Origin: a virus | Length of the DNA stretch: 46,247 bases | Reading direction: 5' to 3' (one strand) | Virus record (IMG/VR): IMGVR_UViG_3300020396_000011 | Coordinates: 1 to 46,247 of that record | Part shown: positions 16,446 to 24,354 of the stretch, in pieces | Layout of the letters: each line of letters opens with the position of its first letter | Numbering within the stretch: the stretch's first letter is position 1 | Notes under the pieces: generated by a model | What the model was told of the DNA's origin: nothing | Databases searched by the model: none | What the model saw: only the letters and a program-made list of their open reading frames with translations | Made by a program: the position numbers and the translations under genes

Positions 16446-16739
16446 TTAATTGTCCACTTTGGCACTTCCACGCCATTGATAACATGACCAGTATTTTGCT
16501 TTCCATTTCGGCCCAGGATCTTTATCGCACCCATGCCTTGCCCTAAATGCCGCTCTGCGTTTAGGATCATCTCGTTTAATTTCCATATTCGGGTCACCAA
16601 AGGTAACCTTAACAACATTACCTTTGTCGTTTTTTACATACACTCCAAACTTCTTTTTAGAACCAGTTGGTAGTCTGAAAGGATCATTTAATTTTTTATT
16701 GCTCTTTTCTTCGCAAAAGTAACTAAAACTAATCATCAC
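16446..16739 (-). CDS. Conserved small basic phage protein (DUF6321-like)
   Basis: 97 aa. The core pattern (KKFGVYVKNDKGNVVKVTFGDPNMEIKRDDPKRRAAFRARHGC...KWKAKYWSCYQW) is strongly conserved in marine phages as I recall it (DUF6321 from memory). Two cysteines flank a tryptophan-rich, basic end. The start overlaps the stop of the 537-aa gene by 4 nt. Possibly a virion or prohead-associated protein; function unknown. The alternative frame at 16421-16618 is a shadow. Confidence 0.7.
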   Translation of the reverse strand: MMISFSYFCEEKSNKKLNDPFRLPTGSKKKFGVYVKNDKGNVVKVTFGDPNMEIKRDDPKRRAAFRARHGCDKDPGPKWKAKYWSCYQWRGSAKVDN

Positions 16740-18349
16740 TTTTTCATCATTTTATGAGCAATATTTACTAATTTTTCTAATGGAAGTTTGTCCATTTTTG
16801 CTTTATTAGCATCATTAACTTTACTATAAATTTGTGTGATCATAGAGGCAGTAAAAGTATCAACAATCATACCCTTTATTTTTGCATGTTGTTTGTCTTT
16901 TACAATAGTCTGTAGTTGAGGTATTAGACTTGCCTCATCAAGCACAACGGCTTCATTCATCTTTTTCAATTCTCTCTGAGCGTCTTGCTTCATTGATTTC
17001 GCATAACTTTTATAATTAGCGGGAATTTTGCCCATATCCTCAATTTCATCATTATCTGCCATACCAACATAATGCCAAAAATTTACATTACTTTGGGCTT
17101 CTTTTTTATTTGTGGGTTTTTTGTAATACTTGAAAGGATTACCTTTAAGTTCTGGTGTTTTGGCCTCATCAAGTTCAACAGATTCTTTAAAATCTTTTGC
17201 AGTGGCACTATGTTTAGAAATAAGATTTGTTTTCGCTGCTGATGATAGCCATTTAATATCAGCCTTCGCAACTTTCATAAGAGATGCTTTATCAAAGTTA
17301 GCAATCATCTTGCTCATTTTCATTGCTTGATCTAAAGGAAGTCTATCTGGCATACTTGAGTATTGTTTTTTCAACATAGCGATTTGTTTTGGAGAAACAT
17401 TCTCAATAATCATTTCGGCATCTTCTATTACAGATTCTTTATACATATTCAATTCAAATGGTGTTGATCCACCTCTATTATAGACTTGTACTTGAATATT
17501 ACCTTTATCACCTTTCAAACGATATGTATTTGTTTTACCATTTCCAGGTTTTCTTGGACCCATAGCAACTTTATCATCAATCTCATCTGAATCAACAGTA
17601 ATACCGAATTTTTTCTTTGCATGAGCATATGCATGTCCCATTGCACCTGAAAAATCTCTATGATACAATTCATATCCTGTACCAGATTTTTCTTCAAACT
17701 GCATAGAATGTTGACCAGTACCTTGCTGCACTTTTTTTGCATCAGCATATTTCTTATATGGCTTTCCTTGATTTACAAATTCACCCTTGGTCATACGTTG
17801 CACTTGATATCCAGATTTTTCTTTTGCTCCCATTCTATTGTTAGGATGAACACTGGACAAATCTACGACACGAATTTTACCTTCTTCGGATGCCTCATCA
17901 ATTTCAACAGATTCTTTAATTTGATCACCAACCTTATACTTTTTAAGATTCATACTGAAAGAGCCACCTTTATTACCATCTTTTGCTTGCTTGATATTCA
18001 TCTTACGCATAGCATCTTTACTGCCTACTGCTTGAACAACTCCTTTAGGGTCTTGATAATAGTATTGATTAATACTATTTTTCATAGAGATTGCTTCTCC
18101 CATTTTATTTGATCTTTTTTGTACATCTTTAATGTAATCTTGTGAGGCAGATGTTTTTTTAACAGCCTTCTTATTTCTATTCATATGCGCTGCATATTTG
18201 TCAGGATCAATTTTAGGTGCCTTTTCATCAAGTTCAAATGCATCAAGTTCTTCTTCTATTTCTAAAAGTGCCTCAAGAAATTCCTCTTGAGTTACGTCAT
18301 CTTCATTTCTAGTTTCGTTTTCTTTTATAAATTGAAAAATATTCTTCAT
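16736..18349 (-). CDS. Large modular lysine-rich protein with capsid-targeting-like N-terminus
   Basis: 537 aa. It begins MKNIFQFIKENE, matching the T4 capsid-targeting pattern. Successive modules are separated by KESVEIDEA, KESVIEDAE, KESVELDEA and NEAVVLDEA. These look like recurring linker or cleavage sites with phi-x-Glu (IDE, LDE) as used by T4-type prohead protease. One module (QVQRMTKGEFVNQGKPYK...HSMQFEE) is shared with the 590-aa protein. The C-terminal module (LPLEKLVNIAHKMMKK) is helical. It is probably an internal virion polyprotein; unproven. Confidence 0.65.
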   Translation of the reverse strand: MKNIFQFIKENETRNEDDVTQEEFLEALLEIEEELDAFELDEKAPKIDPDKYAAHMNRNKKAVKKTSASQDYIKDVQKRSNKMGEAISMKNSINQYYYQDPKGVVQAVGSKDAMRKMNIKQAKDGNKGGSFSMNLKKYKVGDQIKESVEIDEASEEGKIRVVDLSSVHPNNRMGAKEKSGYQVQRMTKGEFVNQGKPYKKYADAKKVQQGTGQHSMQFEEKSGTGYELYHRDFSGAMGHAYAHAKKKFGITVDSDEIDDKVAMGPRKPGNGKTNTYRLKGDKGNIQVQVYNRGGSTPFELNMYKESVIEDAEMIIENVSPKQIAMLKKQYSSMPDRLPLDQAMKMSKMIANFDKASLMKVAKADIKWLSSAAKTNLISKHSATAKDFKESVELDEAKTPELKGNPFKYYKKPTNKKEAQSNVNFWHYVGMADNDEIEDMGKIPANYKSYAKSMKQDAQRELKKMNEAVVLDEASLIPQLQTIVKDKQHAKIKGMIVDTFTASMITQIYSKVNDANKAKMDKLPLEKLVNIAHKMMKK

Positions 18350-18350
18350 C

Positions 18351-19799
18351 TTATTTGCCCTTTACTTTTGCTGCTAAGTCTGAGTCTGCTTTGCCCCAAG
18401 TACCACTTGACTTAGTTACAAATGAATTTACTCTTGCCATACCCCATTGTTGTGGAGTCGTTCCTGGTCTATGTCCTGTGCGCCATGCTGCCACACCTCT
18501 ATTATAAACTTTTCTTAAAATACCCACTGGCATTCCTGATTTTTCTGCTTTGTTTTTGAGACCTTTAGTATTCTCATTCACATCTTCTGGTACACAATTT
18601 GGAACATCTTTACCTTTTTTCTTTTTCATTCCAACTTGCTTGTAACCATCCCAACAGTCTTCATCATACATCTGCTTGAATTTTTTTGTATGCTTGGAAG
18701 GTTCAGTTTTTGCATCAGCATCACCAGGTGCTGGTTTATATGCGCTATTATCGTTATCGTCTTTCTCTGCACCTTTTTTGAAATGTGCATCTCTTTTACT
18801 TTTTGTGGATTTTGACATATCTCCAGCATAATACTTTGCTGGTTGAGTACCCTCTTTATCTTTAATATCTGAGTCTTGGGCTACTTCTTTTACTTTTTTC
18901 TTACTAGGAATATAGTTTTTTTCTGCTTCCTTACGATATGAATCAGTTCCAAGTTCATTCACTCTTTCTTCAATAGGATCAACTGAAGTAATCCACTTAC
19001 GAGTTGTTGTACCATCTTCCTTTTCAAGAATCAAATAATTTGAACCTCTTACTTGGATAATTGCTTGCTCTTGAATGTCTGTAATCATAACCATATCACC
19101 AACATTAAAGATATTACCCTCAACAAACTGTTCTCTTATATCAGACACACTTTCCAGTTTGACATGATTATGAAACTCATTCGCTTCTTTAAGGCCCATA
19201 CCTTTTCTTACTGCATTAAACAATTCTTTTGCATCTTTGTCCGACATGGTTATAGGTAGACCTTGTGCAAAAGATACAAAATCATTGTCTTTAGCCGCTG
19301 CACGTTGTTTAGTTCCAGAAGCACCTTGAACATCTTCAGAATCTGGATCACGCTGCCCAGCACTAATAACACTTATTGTTTTAAAATTATAGAAGCCATG
19401 CTTTCCTTTAACGCCATTATACTTTTTAATGCGAATGTCAAACTCATCTACCCTATCACTACCTACCACCATAACAAGATTTTGGAAACCTTCATCGTGC
19501 ATTGCACTTGCCGCGCTCCATGCATCTTTCACTGATGTATTCATCATAATACTACGCGATTGTTTAGGAAACATCTTACGCAAATATTTAACTTTTTCGT
19601 TGTATGATAATGGATTTTTTTTATCATCATTAGTTTGAGAAACATAAACTCTGTAAGGATTACGACTTGCTTTTTTACTAAGAGCATTAAGTATGAGACC
19701 ATGACCAGCAGTAGGTGGATTCATTCTACCGAAAGTAAAATATACTGTCTTTTCTTCTTCTACTAAATATTGCTTAAATGATGTAAAATTAACTGCCAC
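18351..19799 (-). CDS. Cytidylyltransferase-fold nucleotidyltransferase fused to DUF5872-like domain
   Basis: 482 aa, GTG start overlapping the upstream stop. Residues 8-14 (FKQYLVE) give a capsid-targeting-like start. Residues ~19-190 form an HxGH-type nucleotidyltransferase: TFGRMNPPTAGH at 22-33, VVGSDRV, then ISAGQRDP...GASGTKQRAAA replacing the usual ISxTxxR. The middle is Lys/Asp-rich with DEDCWDGYKQVGMKKK. The C-terminal ~65 residues (SGMPVGILRKVYNRGVAAWRTGHRPGTTPQQWG) match the DUF5872 pattern as I remember it. It may transfer NMP to a small substrate or nucleic-acid end; the substrate is unknown. Confidence 0.75.
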   Translation of the reverse strand: MAVNFTSFKQYLVEEEKTVYFTFGRMNPPTAGHGLILNALSKKASRNPYRVYVSQTNDDKKNPLSYNEKVKYLRKMFPKQSRSIMMNTSVKDAWSAASAMHDEGFQNLVMVVGSDRVDEFDIRIKKYNGVKGKHGFYNFKTISVISAGQRDPDSEDVQGASGTKQRAAAKDNDFVSFAQGLPITMSDKDAKELFNAVRKGMGLKEANEFHNHVKLESVSDIREQFVEGNIFNVGDMVMITDIQEQAIIQVRGSNYLILEKEDGTTTRKWITSVDPIEERVNELGTDSYRKEAEKNYIPSKKKVKEVAQDSDIKDKEGTQPAKYYAGDMSKSTKSKRDAHFKKGAEKDDNDNSAYKPAPGDADAKTEPSKHTKKFKQMYDEDCWDGYKQVGMKKKKGKDVPNCVPEDVNENTKGLKNKAEKSGMPVGILRKVYNRGVAAWRTGHRPGTTPQQWGMARVNSFVTKSSGTWGKADSDLAAKVKGK

Positions 19800-20931
19800 G
19801 TTTCTCAGCCCCCGAATCTGGCGAAGTTTTATTTACTTTTCCAAATCTCTCTTTTTCTCTTTGTCTCACAACAGGCAACATCTTCTTCGCCAGTGCTTTA
19901 ATTCTAGGCTGCATTTTAGCAATTCTTTTTTCAATTTCAATTTTACGCGCTGTACTTTGATCTTGTTTATCAGCACCCTTTGTAAACTTTTTGATGAGAA
20001 CTTTCTTTGCTGCTTTTTCTGCCCTTTTCAACAAATCCCCTTGGGTTGCTTTGCGGCGTAATTTTTTTTCTCTTTTTCTAGCATTTCTCTTGGCATGTCT
20101 TTTAAACATTCTACTACGAGCAAGACGTTGCTGCATATTTAAAACTTCATCAAGGTTATCTGAGTTGTCGCTTTCCTCTGATTCAACAGACTCTTTAAAA
20201 TTCTTGCTGATCTTTTTACCGATTTTAACGCCTAAATCATTGCCAAGTTTTACAAGTGCGTTCAAGCCCTTGCCAGTTTGATATGCTGATTTAAGCATAC
20301 CTATCATGATATCTGTTGAAACTTTTGCGGCAGTTGCCAACATTACAATCTCTGCCATTGGAGGCATATCTTCAGTTAAGTTTTCTGAGTTATCGCTTTC
20401 CACAGATTCTTTTGCTGCCATTACTGGTTTTCTATTGTTCTTAAAAGAACCATAACTTTTAGGAACTACATCAAACTTGTCTCCCCTAAATCTTAAATCT
20501 TTTCTCTTTGCGTTCTTTACTTCATTACCATAGGCTTCATCACCCTTATCAGCACTCTGCCCAAAGGCAGAATTTCTCATGGCATCTAAATCTTTTTGGA
20601 GTTGTTTCATTCTGCTTTGGGTATTGCGGTTGACCATGCGAGAACCTGGTCTCATCTGAGAAAGTTCATCAAGTTCTTCGCGAATTTTTTTGATTTCGTC
20701 TTTATGCCTAAGTCTTGCTTTTCGCAAGTCTGCGGTCTTATCTATACGATCTTGTTTTCTATCAAGGGGAGTTTCTTCAGATACAGAAGGTTTATCATGG
20801 GTATATCCCATTTTCTTCATTCTTAAATGATCTTCTTCTTTTTCTGCTTTGTAACCTTTACCCGTTTTTGGGTCATACATTATATGTTGTTTAAAGTCTT
20901 TTGACTCGAATAATTGACTGAATTTTTTCAT
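19789..20931 (-). CDS. Highly basic virion-type protein with capsid-targeting-like N-terminus
   Basis: 380 aa. MKKFSQLFESK starts in the capsid-targeting pattern. ESVESDNSENL and ESVESEESDNSDNL repeats flank a central hydrophobic helix region (VMLATAAKVSTDIMIGMLKSAY). The C-terminal third is an Arg/Lys-rich helical domain (SRMFKRHAKRNARKREKKLRRKA...MLPVVRQREKERF) seen in other marine myoviruses from memory. The charge fits DNA condensation in the head or a neck role. It overlaps the next gene by 11 nt. Confidence 0.65.
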   Translation of the reverse strand: MKKFSQLFESKDFKQHIMYDPKTGKGYKAEKEEDHLRMKKMGYTHDKPSVSEETPLDRKQDRIDKTADLRKARLRHKDEIKKIREELDELSQMRPGSRMVNRNTQSRMKQLQKDLDAMRNSAFGQSADKGDEAYGNEVKNAKRKDLRFRGDKFDVVPKSYGSFKNNRKPVMAAKESVESDNSENLTEDMPPMAEIVMLATAAKVSTDIMIGMLKSAYQTGKGLNALVKLGNDLGVKIGKKISKNFKESVESEESDNSDNLDEVLNMQQRLARSRMFKRHAKRNARKREKKLRRKATQGDLLKRAEKAAKKVLIKKFTKGADKQDQSTARKIEIEKRIAKMQPRIKALAKKMLPVVRQREKERFGKVNKTSPDSGAEKRGS

Positions 20932-22157
20932 TACTTCCTACCTGTTTTGTCCCATCCTTTTACAACGTCTGATGAAAAGTTGTTGTATGAAAATTCCATA
21001 CGATCAACAAGTTTCACCGCTTCACCACCAAGTTTATCAATTGCCACATAACCTTCTTCACCAGTTACCTTAAATCCATCTTTGGTTTGAATAAAGGTAT
21101 CTATTTTCTTCATAGTATTAAGGTTATTTATAAGTTTTAATTTTACAACTACTATCAATTTTTGCAAATCAAACATTTTTTTAAGGTTAGATTTGTTTTT
21201 TGATGAGAAAAACTTCAATAATTCATCTCTTTTTTCGGCTTGGGCAGTCCTACCTCTATCAGATTTTCTCTTATCAATCTCTTTCTGGAACCGCATCTTG
21301 TGCCAATCAATAAGATTATCAACATGCTGGAGTGTATCATCCACAGTTTCACCCTTGCGAACATAGGTGTTATTAAAGGTTTCTATAGATTGAGCAAGGC
21401 TCTTATTACCTTCAAGATATTTAAGAGTGGACGATGAAATAGAATTAAATAATCTACCTATCTCAGATAAATTATGATTCACATCATTTGTATCTTTTTC
21501 ACTCATTGTGACATGAGTAACACCTCTCAATAGGGCGTCTTGGCTCCACACATTCTTTGATGTTTTAAATCCACTTACATCAACATCATAAACTGCGTTC
21601 ATATTTTCAAACGCATCACCAACATAAGAAGTATGCCATACAATCCCGATTTTACTATTCAGTACATTCTTGGCAGTATCTGAATCAGCGTCTATCGCGT
21701 ATAGTATGGTATTGGGATGGAAGGTAATGTATTTTTTTCCATGAATTGTTTTTGTTGACAAATCGTTTCTGGAATATAAGAAGTCTCCTTGGACCACGCC
21801 TTTGATGCCCAACTCTGGCAAGTACTTGAGTGCGTCTTGTAACTTAACATTAAGATCACCAGAAGTGTCATCATCAATATCAGTTGCAGATTTATAGACT
21901 TTAGGTTCTTTATTGAATATGCTTTTTTTGGCAACAAAAAAGCGGTTATCACGCGGATCAATACCAGCAAATATAGCAGGAGAGCCATCCCATTTAACAC
22001 TTACATTTCCTTCCTTAACTCCACTCAGCAAATCTCGCATATCACGTAGAGCAAAAATTGCTTGTCTTGTACCATTTACACCACCATATAATACTTTATC
22101 TTCAACATGCCTCATGTGCATATTCTTTTGTTCAATCGTAGAACTAATACTTTTCAT
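20931..22157 (-). CDS. DUF6267-like protein with covalent nucleotidyltransferase (ligase) motifs
   Basis: 408 aa. I read SVKWDGSPAIFAG (K55-x-D-G) as motif I of the ATP-dependent ligase/capping superfamily. GVVQGDFLYSRND fits a motif III region, EEGYVAI (E368) motif IV and AVKLVDRMEF (K382) motif V, in the right order. Lys55 would be the site of nucleotidylation. The family I associate with this pattern is DUF6267. The missing strict spacing means activity is a hypothesis. It has a late promoter and is first in a block with kinase-like and cytidylyltransferase-like genes. Confidence 0.65.
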   Translation of the reverse strand: MKSISSTIEQKNMHMRHVEDKVLYGGVNGTRQAIFALRDMRDLLSGVKEGNVSVKWDGSPAIFAGIDPRDNRFFVAKKSIFNKEPKVYKSATDIDDDTSGDLNVKLQDALKYLPELGIKGVVQGDFLYSRNDLSTKTIHGKKYITFHPNTILYAIDADSDTAKNVLNSKIGIVWHTSYVGDAFENMNAVYDVDVSGFKTSKNVWSQDALLRGVTHVTMSEKDTNDVNHNLSEIGRLFNSISSSTLKYLEGNKSLAQSIETFNNTYVRKGETVDDTLQHVDNLIDWHKMRFQKEIDKRKSDRGRTAQAEKRDELLKFFSSKNKSNLKKMFDLQKLIVVVKLKLINNLNTMKKIDTFIQTKDGFKVTGEEGYVAIDKLGGEAVKLVDRMEFSYNNFSSDVVKGWDKTGRK

Positions 22158-22190
22158 AAGAAGTCCTTCATTTGTGTATATGGTGAATAC

Positions 22191-22198
22191 TATTTATA
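22191..22198 (-). promoter_or_regulatory. T4-type late promoter (TATAAATA)
   Basis: Exact octamer on the minus strand, 34 nt upstream of the ATG at 22157. It should initiate the long 22.2-16.4 kb transcription unit. Confidence 0.8.
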
Positions 22199-22200
22199 TG

Positions 22201-22226
22201 AAAATAGCCCCCATAAATGAAGGCTA
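22201..22226 (-). terminator. Intrinsic terminator after the 115-aa gene
   Basis: Minus strand hairpin TAGCCTTC-ATTTAT-GGGGGCTA (8-bp stem with two G-U pairs) followed by TTTTC. It separates the early small-gene region from the late unit that begins just downstream. Confidence 0.6.
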
Positions 22227-22248
22227 CTTGCAAGGATGTATTTGCAAA

Positions 22249-22596
22249 TCAAGATGTTACTTGATAGGGTTTATTCCACTTTCCGATATTGATATCAATA
22301 TACCAACCAACATGGAAGTAATCTGATTGAATATCAGAATGATCAAAGTTGCCATTCATCATAACATCCGCGAGTTTGGTCAAGAACTTTTCAGCAACGC
22401 CACTATAATGACTTGCAATCCAGTGCTGGTTTACATTGTCATATGTAGAACCAAAATCAATTGGCCCTTGAGACAAGTTAACTACGAGTGTGGAATGATT
22501 ATTCACACCAATAGAACCTTTAATGCCGTACTCTTTCAGTACTGCTTTAATCGCGGGAGCGAGAGATTTTTTCTTCTCTTGAGACATATAAGCCAT
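22249..22596 (-). CDS. Conserved hypothetical phage protein
   Basis: 115 aa. MAYMSQEKKKSLAPAIKAVLKEYGIKGSIGVNNHSTLVVNLSQGPIDF followed by a C-terminal YFHVGWYIDINIGKWNKPY is a pattern common in T4-like and other large phages, also seen as a module in large polyvalent proteins. Fold and function are unknown. The leader is the shared early cassette (promoter plus AAAGGACTCCCAAATG), so it is probably made early. Confidence 0.7.
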   Translation of the reverse strand: MAYMSQEKKKSLAPAIKAVLKEYGIKGSIGVNNHSTLVVNLSQGPIDFGSTYDNVNQHWIASHYSGVAEKFLTKLADVMMNGNFDHSDIQSDYFHVGWYIDINIGKWNKPYQVTS

Positions 22597-22639
22597 TTGG
22601 GAGTCCTTTCAAGACTAGGATGATTCTCTTTACTCTTAT

Positions 22640-22668
22640 AAATTAGCATACCAAACTTGGAGTGTCAA
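22640..22668 (-). promoter_or_regulatory. Early promoter cassette (TTGACA-N17-TAATTT)
   Basis: -35 TTGACA, 17-nt spacer, -10 TAATTT, then ATAAGAGTAAAGAGAATCA as leader. The -35 overlaps the end of the next upstream gene. Drives the gene at 22249-22596. Confidence 0.7.
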
Positions 22669-22843
22669 CAATTAAATCTTCAAGTTGATCGTGAACTTCA
22701 TCAAGATCATCAAAAACATAAGATTTAAATGTCACTGTATCATCTGAATTTATTGTGTAAGTCACATCATAGCCGTGTGAAAACTCATCCAACATATCAT
22801 AGTTAAATGTAGAATTCGGTTGAATTGTAAAACCGTAAGTCAT
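22643..22843 (-). CDS. Small hypothetical protein, tandem paralogue A
   Basis: 66 aa, acidic. It shares FTIQPNSTFNYDML, then a variable stretch, then T/KINSDDTVTFKSYVFDDLDEVHDQL with the gene at 22925-23113, so the two arose by tandem duplication. It has its own early promoter cassette. Function unknown. Likely an inhibitor-sized host-interaction protein. Confidence 0.65.
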   Translation of the reverse strand: MTYGFTIQPNSTFNYDMLDEFSHGYDVTYTINSDDTVTFKSYVFDDLDEVHDQLEDLIVDTPSLVC

Positions 22844-22885
22844 TTGGGAGTCCTTTCAAGACTAGGTAATTCTCTTTACTCTTAT

Positions 22886-22914
22886 AAATTAGCATACCAA
22901 ACTTGGCGTGTCAA
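22886..22914 (-). promoter_or_regulatory. Early promoter cassette, near-copy of 22640-22668
   Basis: TTGACA-N17-TAATTT with the same downstream leader. It differs from the preceding cassette at only a few positions over about 60 bp, including one base in the spacer (gcgtg versus gagtg). Confidence 0.7.
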
Positions 22915-22924
22915 CAATTAAATC

Positions 22925-23113
22925 TTATTGATTGGCAAAGACTTCCTCAACAAGTTCATTGTGAATTTCATCAAGATCATAAAAAAGATAAGATTCAAAT
23001 GTCACTGTATTATCCGAATTTATTTTGCAACTCATATCACGCGAGAGGGCAAACCAAGTCAACATATCATAGTTAAATGTAGAATTTGGTTGAATTGTAA
23101 AACTATAATTCAC
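22925..23113 (-). CDS. Small hypothetical protein, tandem paralogue B
   Basis: 62 aa. It shares FTIQPNSTFNYDML and KINSDNTVTFESYLFYDLDEIHNEL with paralogue A. Start overlaps the stop of the HD hydrolase by 4 nt, so unlike paralogue A it is read from the hydrolase operon. Confidence 0.65.
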   Translation of the reverse strand: MNYSFTIQPNSTFNYDMLTWFALSRDMSCKINSDNTVTFESYLFYDLDEIHNELVEEVFANQ

Positions 23114-23646
23114 AGTTTCTTTTCTCCATGTAAATTCTTGGCATCAAAGGTCAAAGGAGTCCAAAGTGTACTGAAACCCATTTGAGCCAAAGTGGTTAAA
23201 GTCTCGGCAAACCAAACCTCATAGAAGTTAGGATCATGCTCTTTCAAACTTCCTTGATTGTGAAGCATATCATACCGCTTAATTTCTTTCACGATCAAAG
23301 GAGCATTCGCTAACCGCGCATCACATAGTGCTTTCCGCTCTGCCCGATTACCGACATAACTAGGAACCTTTGTAAGAAACCAAACACCTTTTGCTACCGT
23401 ATCACCAAACAGTTTTTGAATATCTTCCATTTCAACATCTGTATCTTCTACAGTGTCATGAAGAACCGCGATAGTACCAGCAAGTTCAATAGTGGCTTTA
23501 TCAAACCCAACATTGGCAAGATGATCTATAACCATACTCGCAACAGCGATAGGATGTGTCACATAATCCTCACCAGTAAATTTCCGCTTTTGACCAGCAT
23601 GGGCCATCGTCGCAAATTTAACAGCATCATTATAATTCATAGTCAT
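23110..23646 (-). CDS. HD-domain hydrolase, small alarmone hydrolase/MESH1-like
   Basis: 178 aa. It follows the RelA/SpoT hydrolase layout: A-H-A-G-Q (H16), YVTHPIAVA (H31), VLHDTVEDTD (H63-D64, E67-D68), FGDTVAKGVWFLTK, and KRYDMLHN (D126), the counterpart of K-x-D-R-x-H-N. All HD metal ligands are kept, and no synthetase domain is present. The likely reaction is removal of the 3'-pyrophosphate of (p)ppGpp, or NADPH dephosphorylation as in MESH1. A phage enzyme of this type could blunt the host stringent response. It lies downstream of a 35-aa membrane peptide and an early promoter. Confidence 0.78.
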   Translation of the reverse strand: MTMNYNDAVKFATMAHAGQKRKFTGEDYVTHPIAVASMVIDHLANVGFDKATIELAGTIAVLHDTVEDTDVEMEDIQKLFGDTVAKGVWFLTKVPSYVGNRAERKALCDARLANAPLIVKEIKRYDMLHNQGSLKEHDPNFYEVWFAETLTTLAQMGFSTLWTPLTFDAKNLHGEKKL

Positions 23647-23648
23647 AT

Positions 23649-23756
23649 CTAATCTCCAATCAAAACCATTACAAACATTGCTAATGCTGGGATTGTTAAT
23701 TCAAGTAAAAAGAAACTTACCGAAGTTAATAGAAATATTAAAGTTGACGATTTCAT
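23649..23756 (-). CDS. Membrane micro-protein, 35 aa
   Basis: ATG 23756 to TAG 23649, with an ideal ribosome site (AAGGAGAATCGTATG). The product (MKSSTLIFLLTSVSFF...) is almost wholly hydrophobic and would span the membrane once. Its stop is 2 nt before the hydrolase start. It is first in the operon after the 23777-23805 promoter. Function unknown. Confidence 0.6.
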   Translation of the reverse strand: MKSSTLIFLLTSVSFFLLELTIPALAMFVMVLIGD

Positions 23757-23776
23757 ACGATTCTCCTTTCAAAGAA

Positions 23777-23805
23777 TATATATCATATAGGTTATACCTT
23801 GTCAA
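23777..23805 (-). promoter_or_regulatory. Early promoter (TTGACA-N17-TATATA)
   Basis: Consensus -35, 17-nt spacer and TATATA -10, driving the micro-protein and HD hydrolase. It lies back to back with a plus-strand late promoter only 4 bp away. Confidence 0.7.
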
Positions 23806-23808
23806 GTA

Positions 23809-23816
23809 TATAAATA
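23809..23816 (+). promoter_or_regulatory. T4-type late promoter, plus strand
   Basis: Exact TATAAATA 34 nt upstream of the plus-strand ATG at 23850, one of only a few plus-strand genes here. Confidence 0.8.
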
Positions 23817-23849
23817 CAGTAAACCATGTTATAAAAACGGATATTACAA

Positions 23850-24353
23850 ATGAAAACATTTCAGCAGTTCAGTGAAGCATTTAATACCAAAGTCAAATGG
23901 AAAACTATTGAAAAACAAGTAGAGGATGATGCAGAATATTATCTCTATGAAACTAGAATTGATGATAGAAATATAATACTTATCTATACGTTAGATAAAG
24001 CAGCATGGCACACAGGCCAATGGGGTAAAGACGATAGTTTCAGTTGCGGTGTTGTATTTCGTACTGGATCAGCCAAACCTGGAGTAGGTACTGGAACGAC
24101 TATCGCAGTAACTGGCGAAGGCTCTCAGATGAAAATACTTGGGGCTGTAATTAACCATATGAAAGAATTTATCAAAAAACGTAAAGATATTAGTATTGTT
24201 GAATTTTCGGCAGATAAGGGTAGAGATGGATCAAGTACAAGTAGAACGTCACTATACAAACGATTAGTTAAAAGGTTTGCAAATACATTAGGATTTTCAT
24301 TAGAAATTGAATCTCAACCAAAGATGGATACTTTTATTCTAACAAGAAAATAA
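23850..24353 (+). CDS. Late protein with capsid-targeting-like N-terminus
   Basis: 167 aa. MKTFQQFSEAF is the closest match in this window to the T4 internal-protein targeting peptide (MKTYQEFIAEA), with a possible cut after Glu9. The remainder is an alpha/beta domain ending in RTSLYKRLVKRFANTLGFSLEIE. The RTSLYKRL helix and the earlier KKRKDISIVEFSADK strand recall N-acetyltransferase-like or phage internal-protein folds, but I cannot assign one. Its own late promoter and reverse orientation suggest an independently acquired packaged protein. Confidence 0.7.
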   Translation: MKTFQQFSEAFNTKVKWKTIEKQVEDDAEYYLYETRIDDRNIILIYTLDKAAWHTGQWGKDDSFSCGVVFRTGSAKPGVGTGTTIAVTGEGSQMKILGAVINHMKEFIKKRKDISIVEFSADKGRDGSSTSRTSLYKRLVKRFANTLGFSLEIESQPKMDTFILTRK

Positions 24354-24354
24354 T

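Noticed and set aside
16421-16618. 65-codon minus-strand frame
   Set aside because: Overlaps the conserved 97-aa protein at 16446-16739 in another frame and has no ribosome site or family features.
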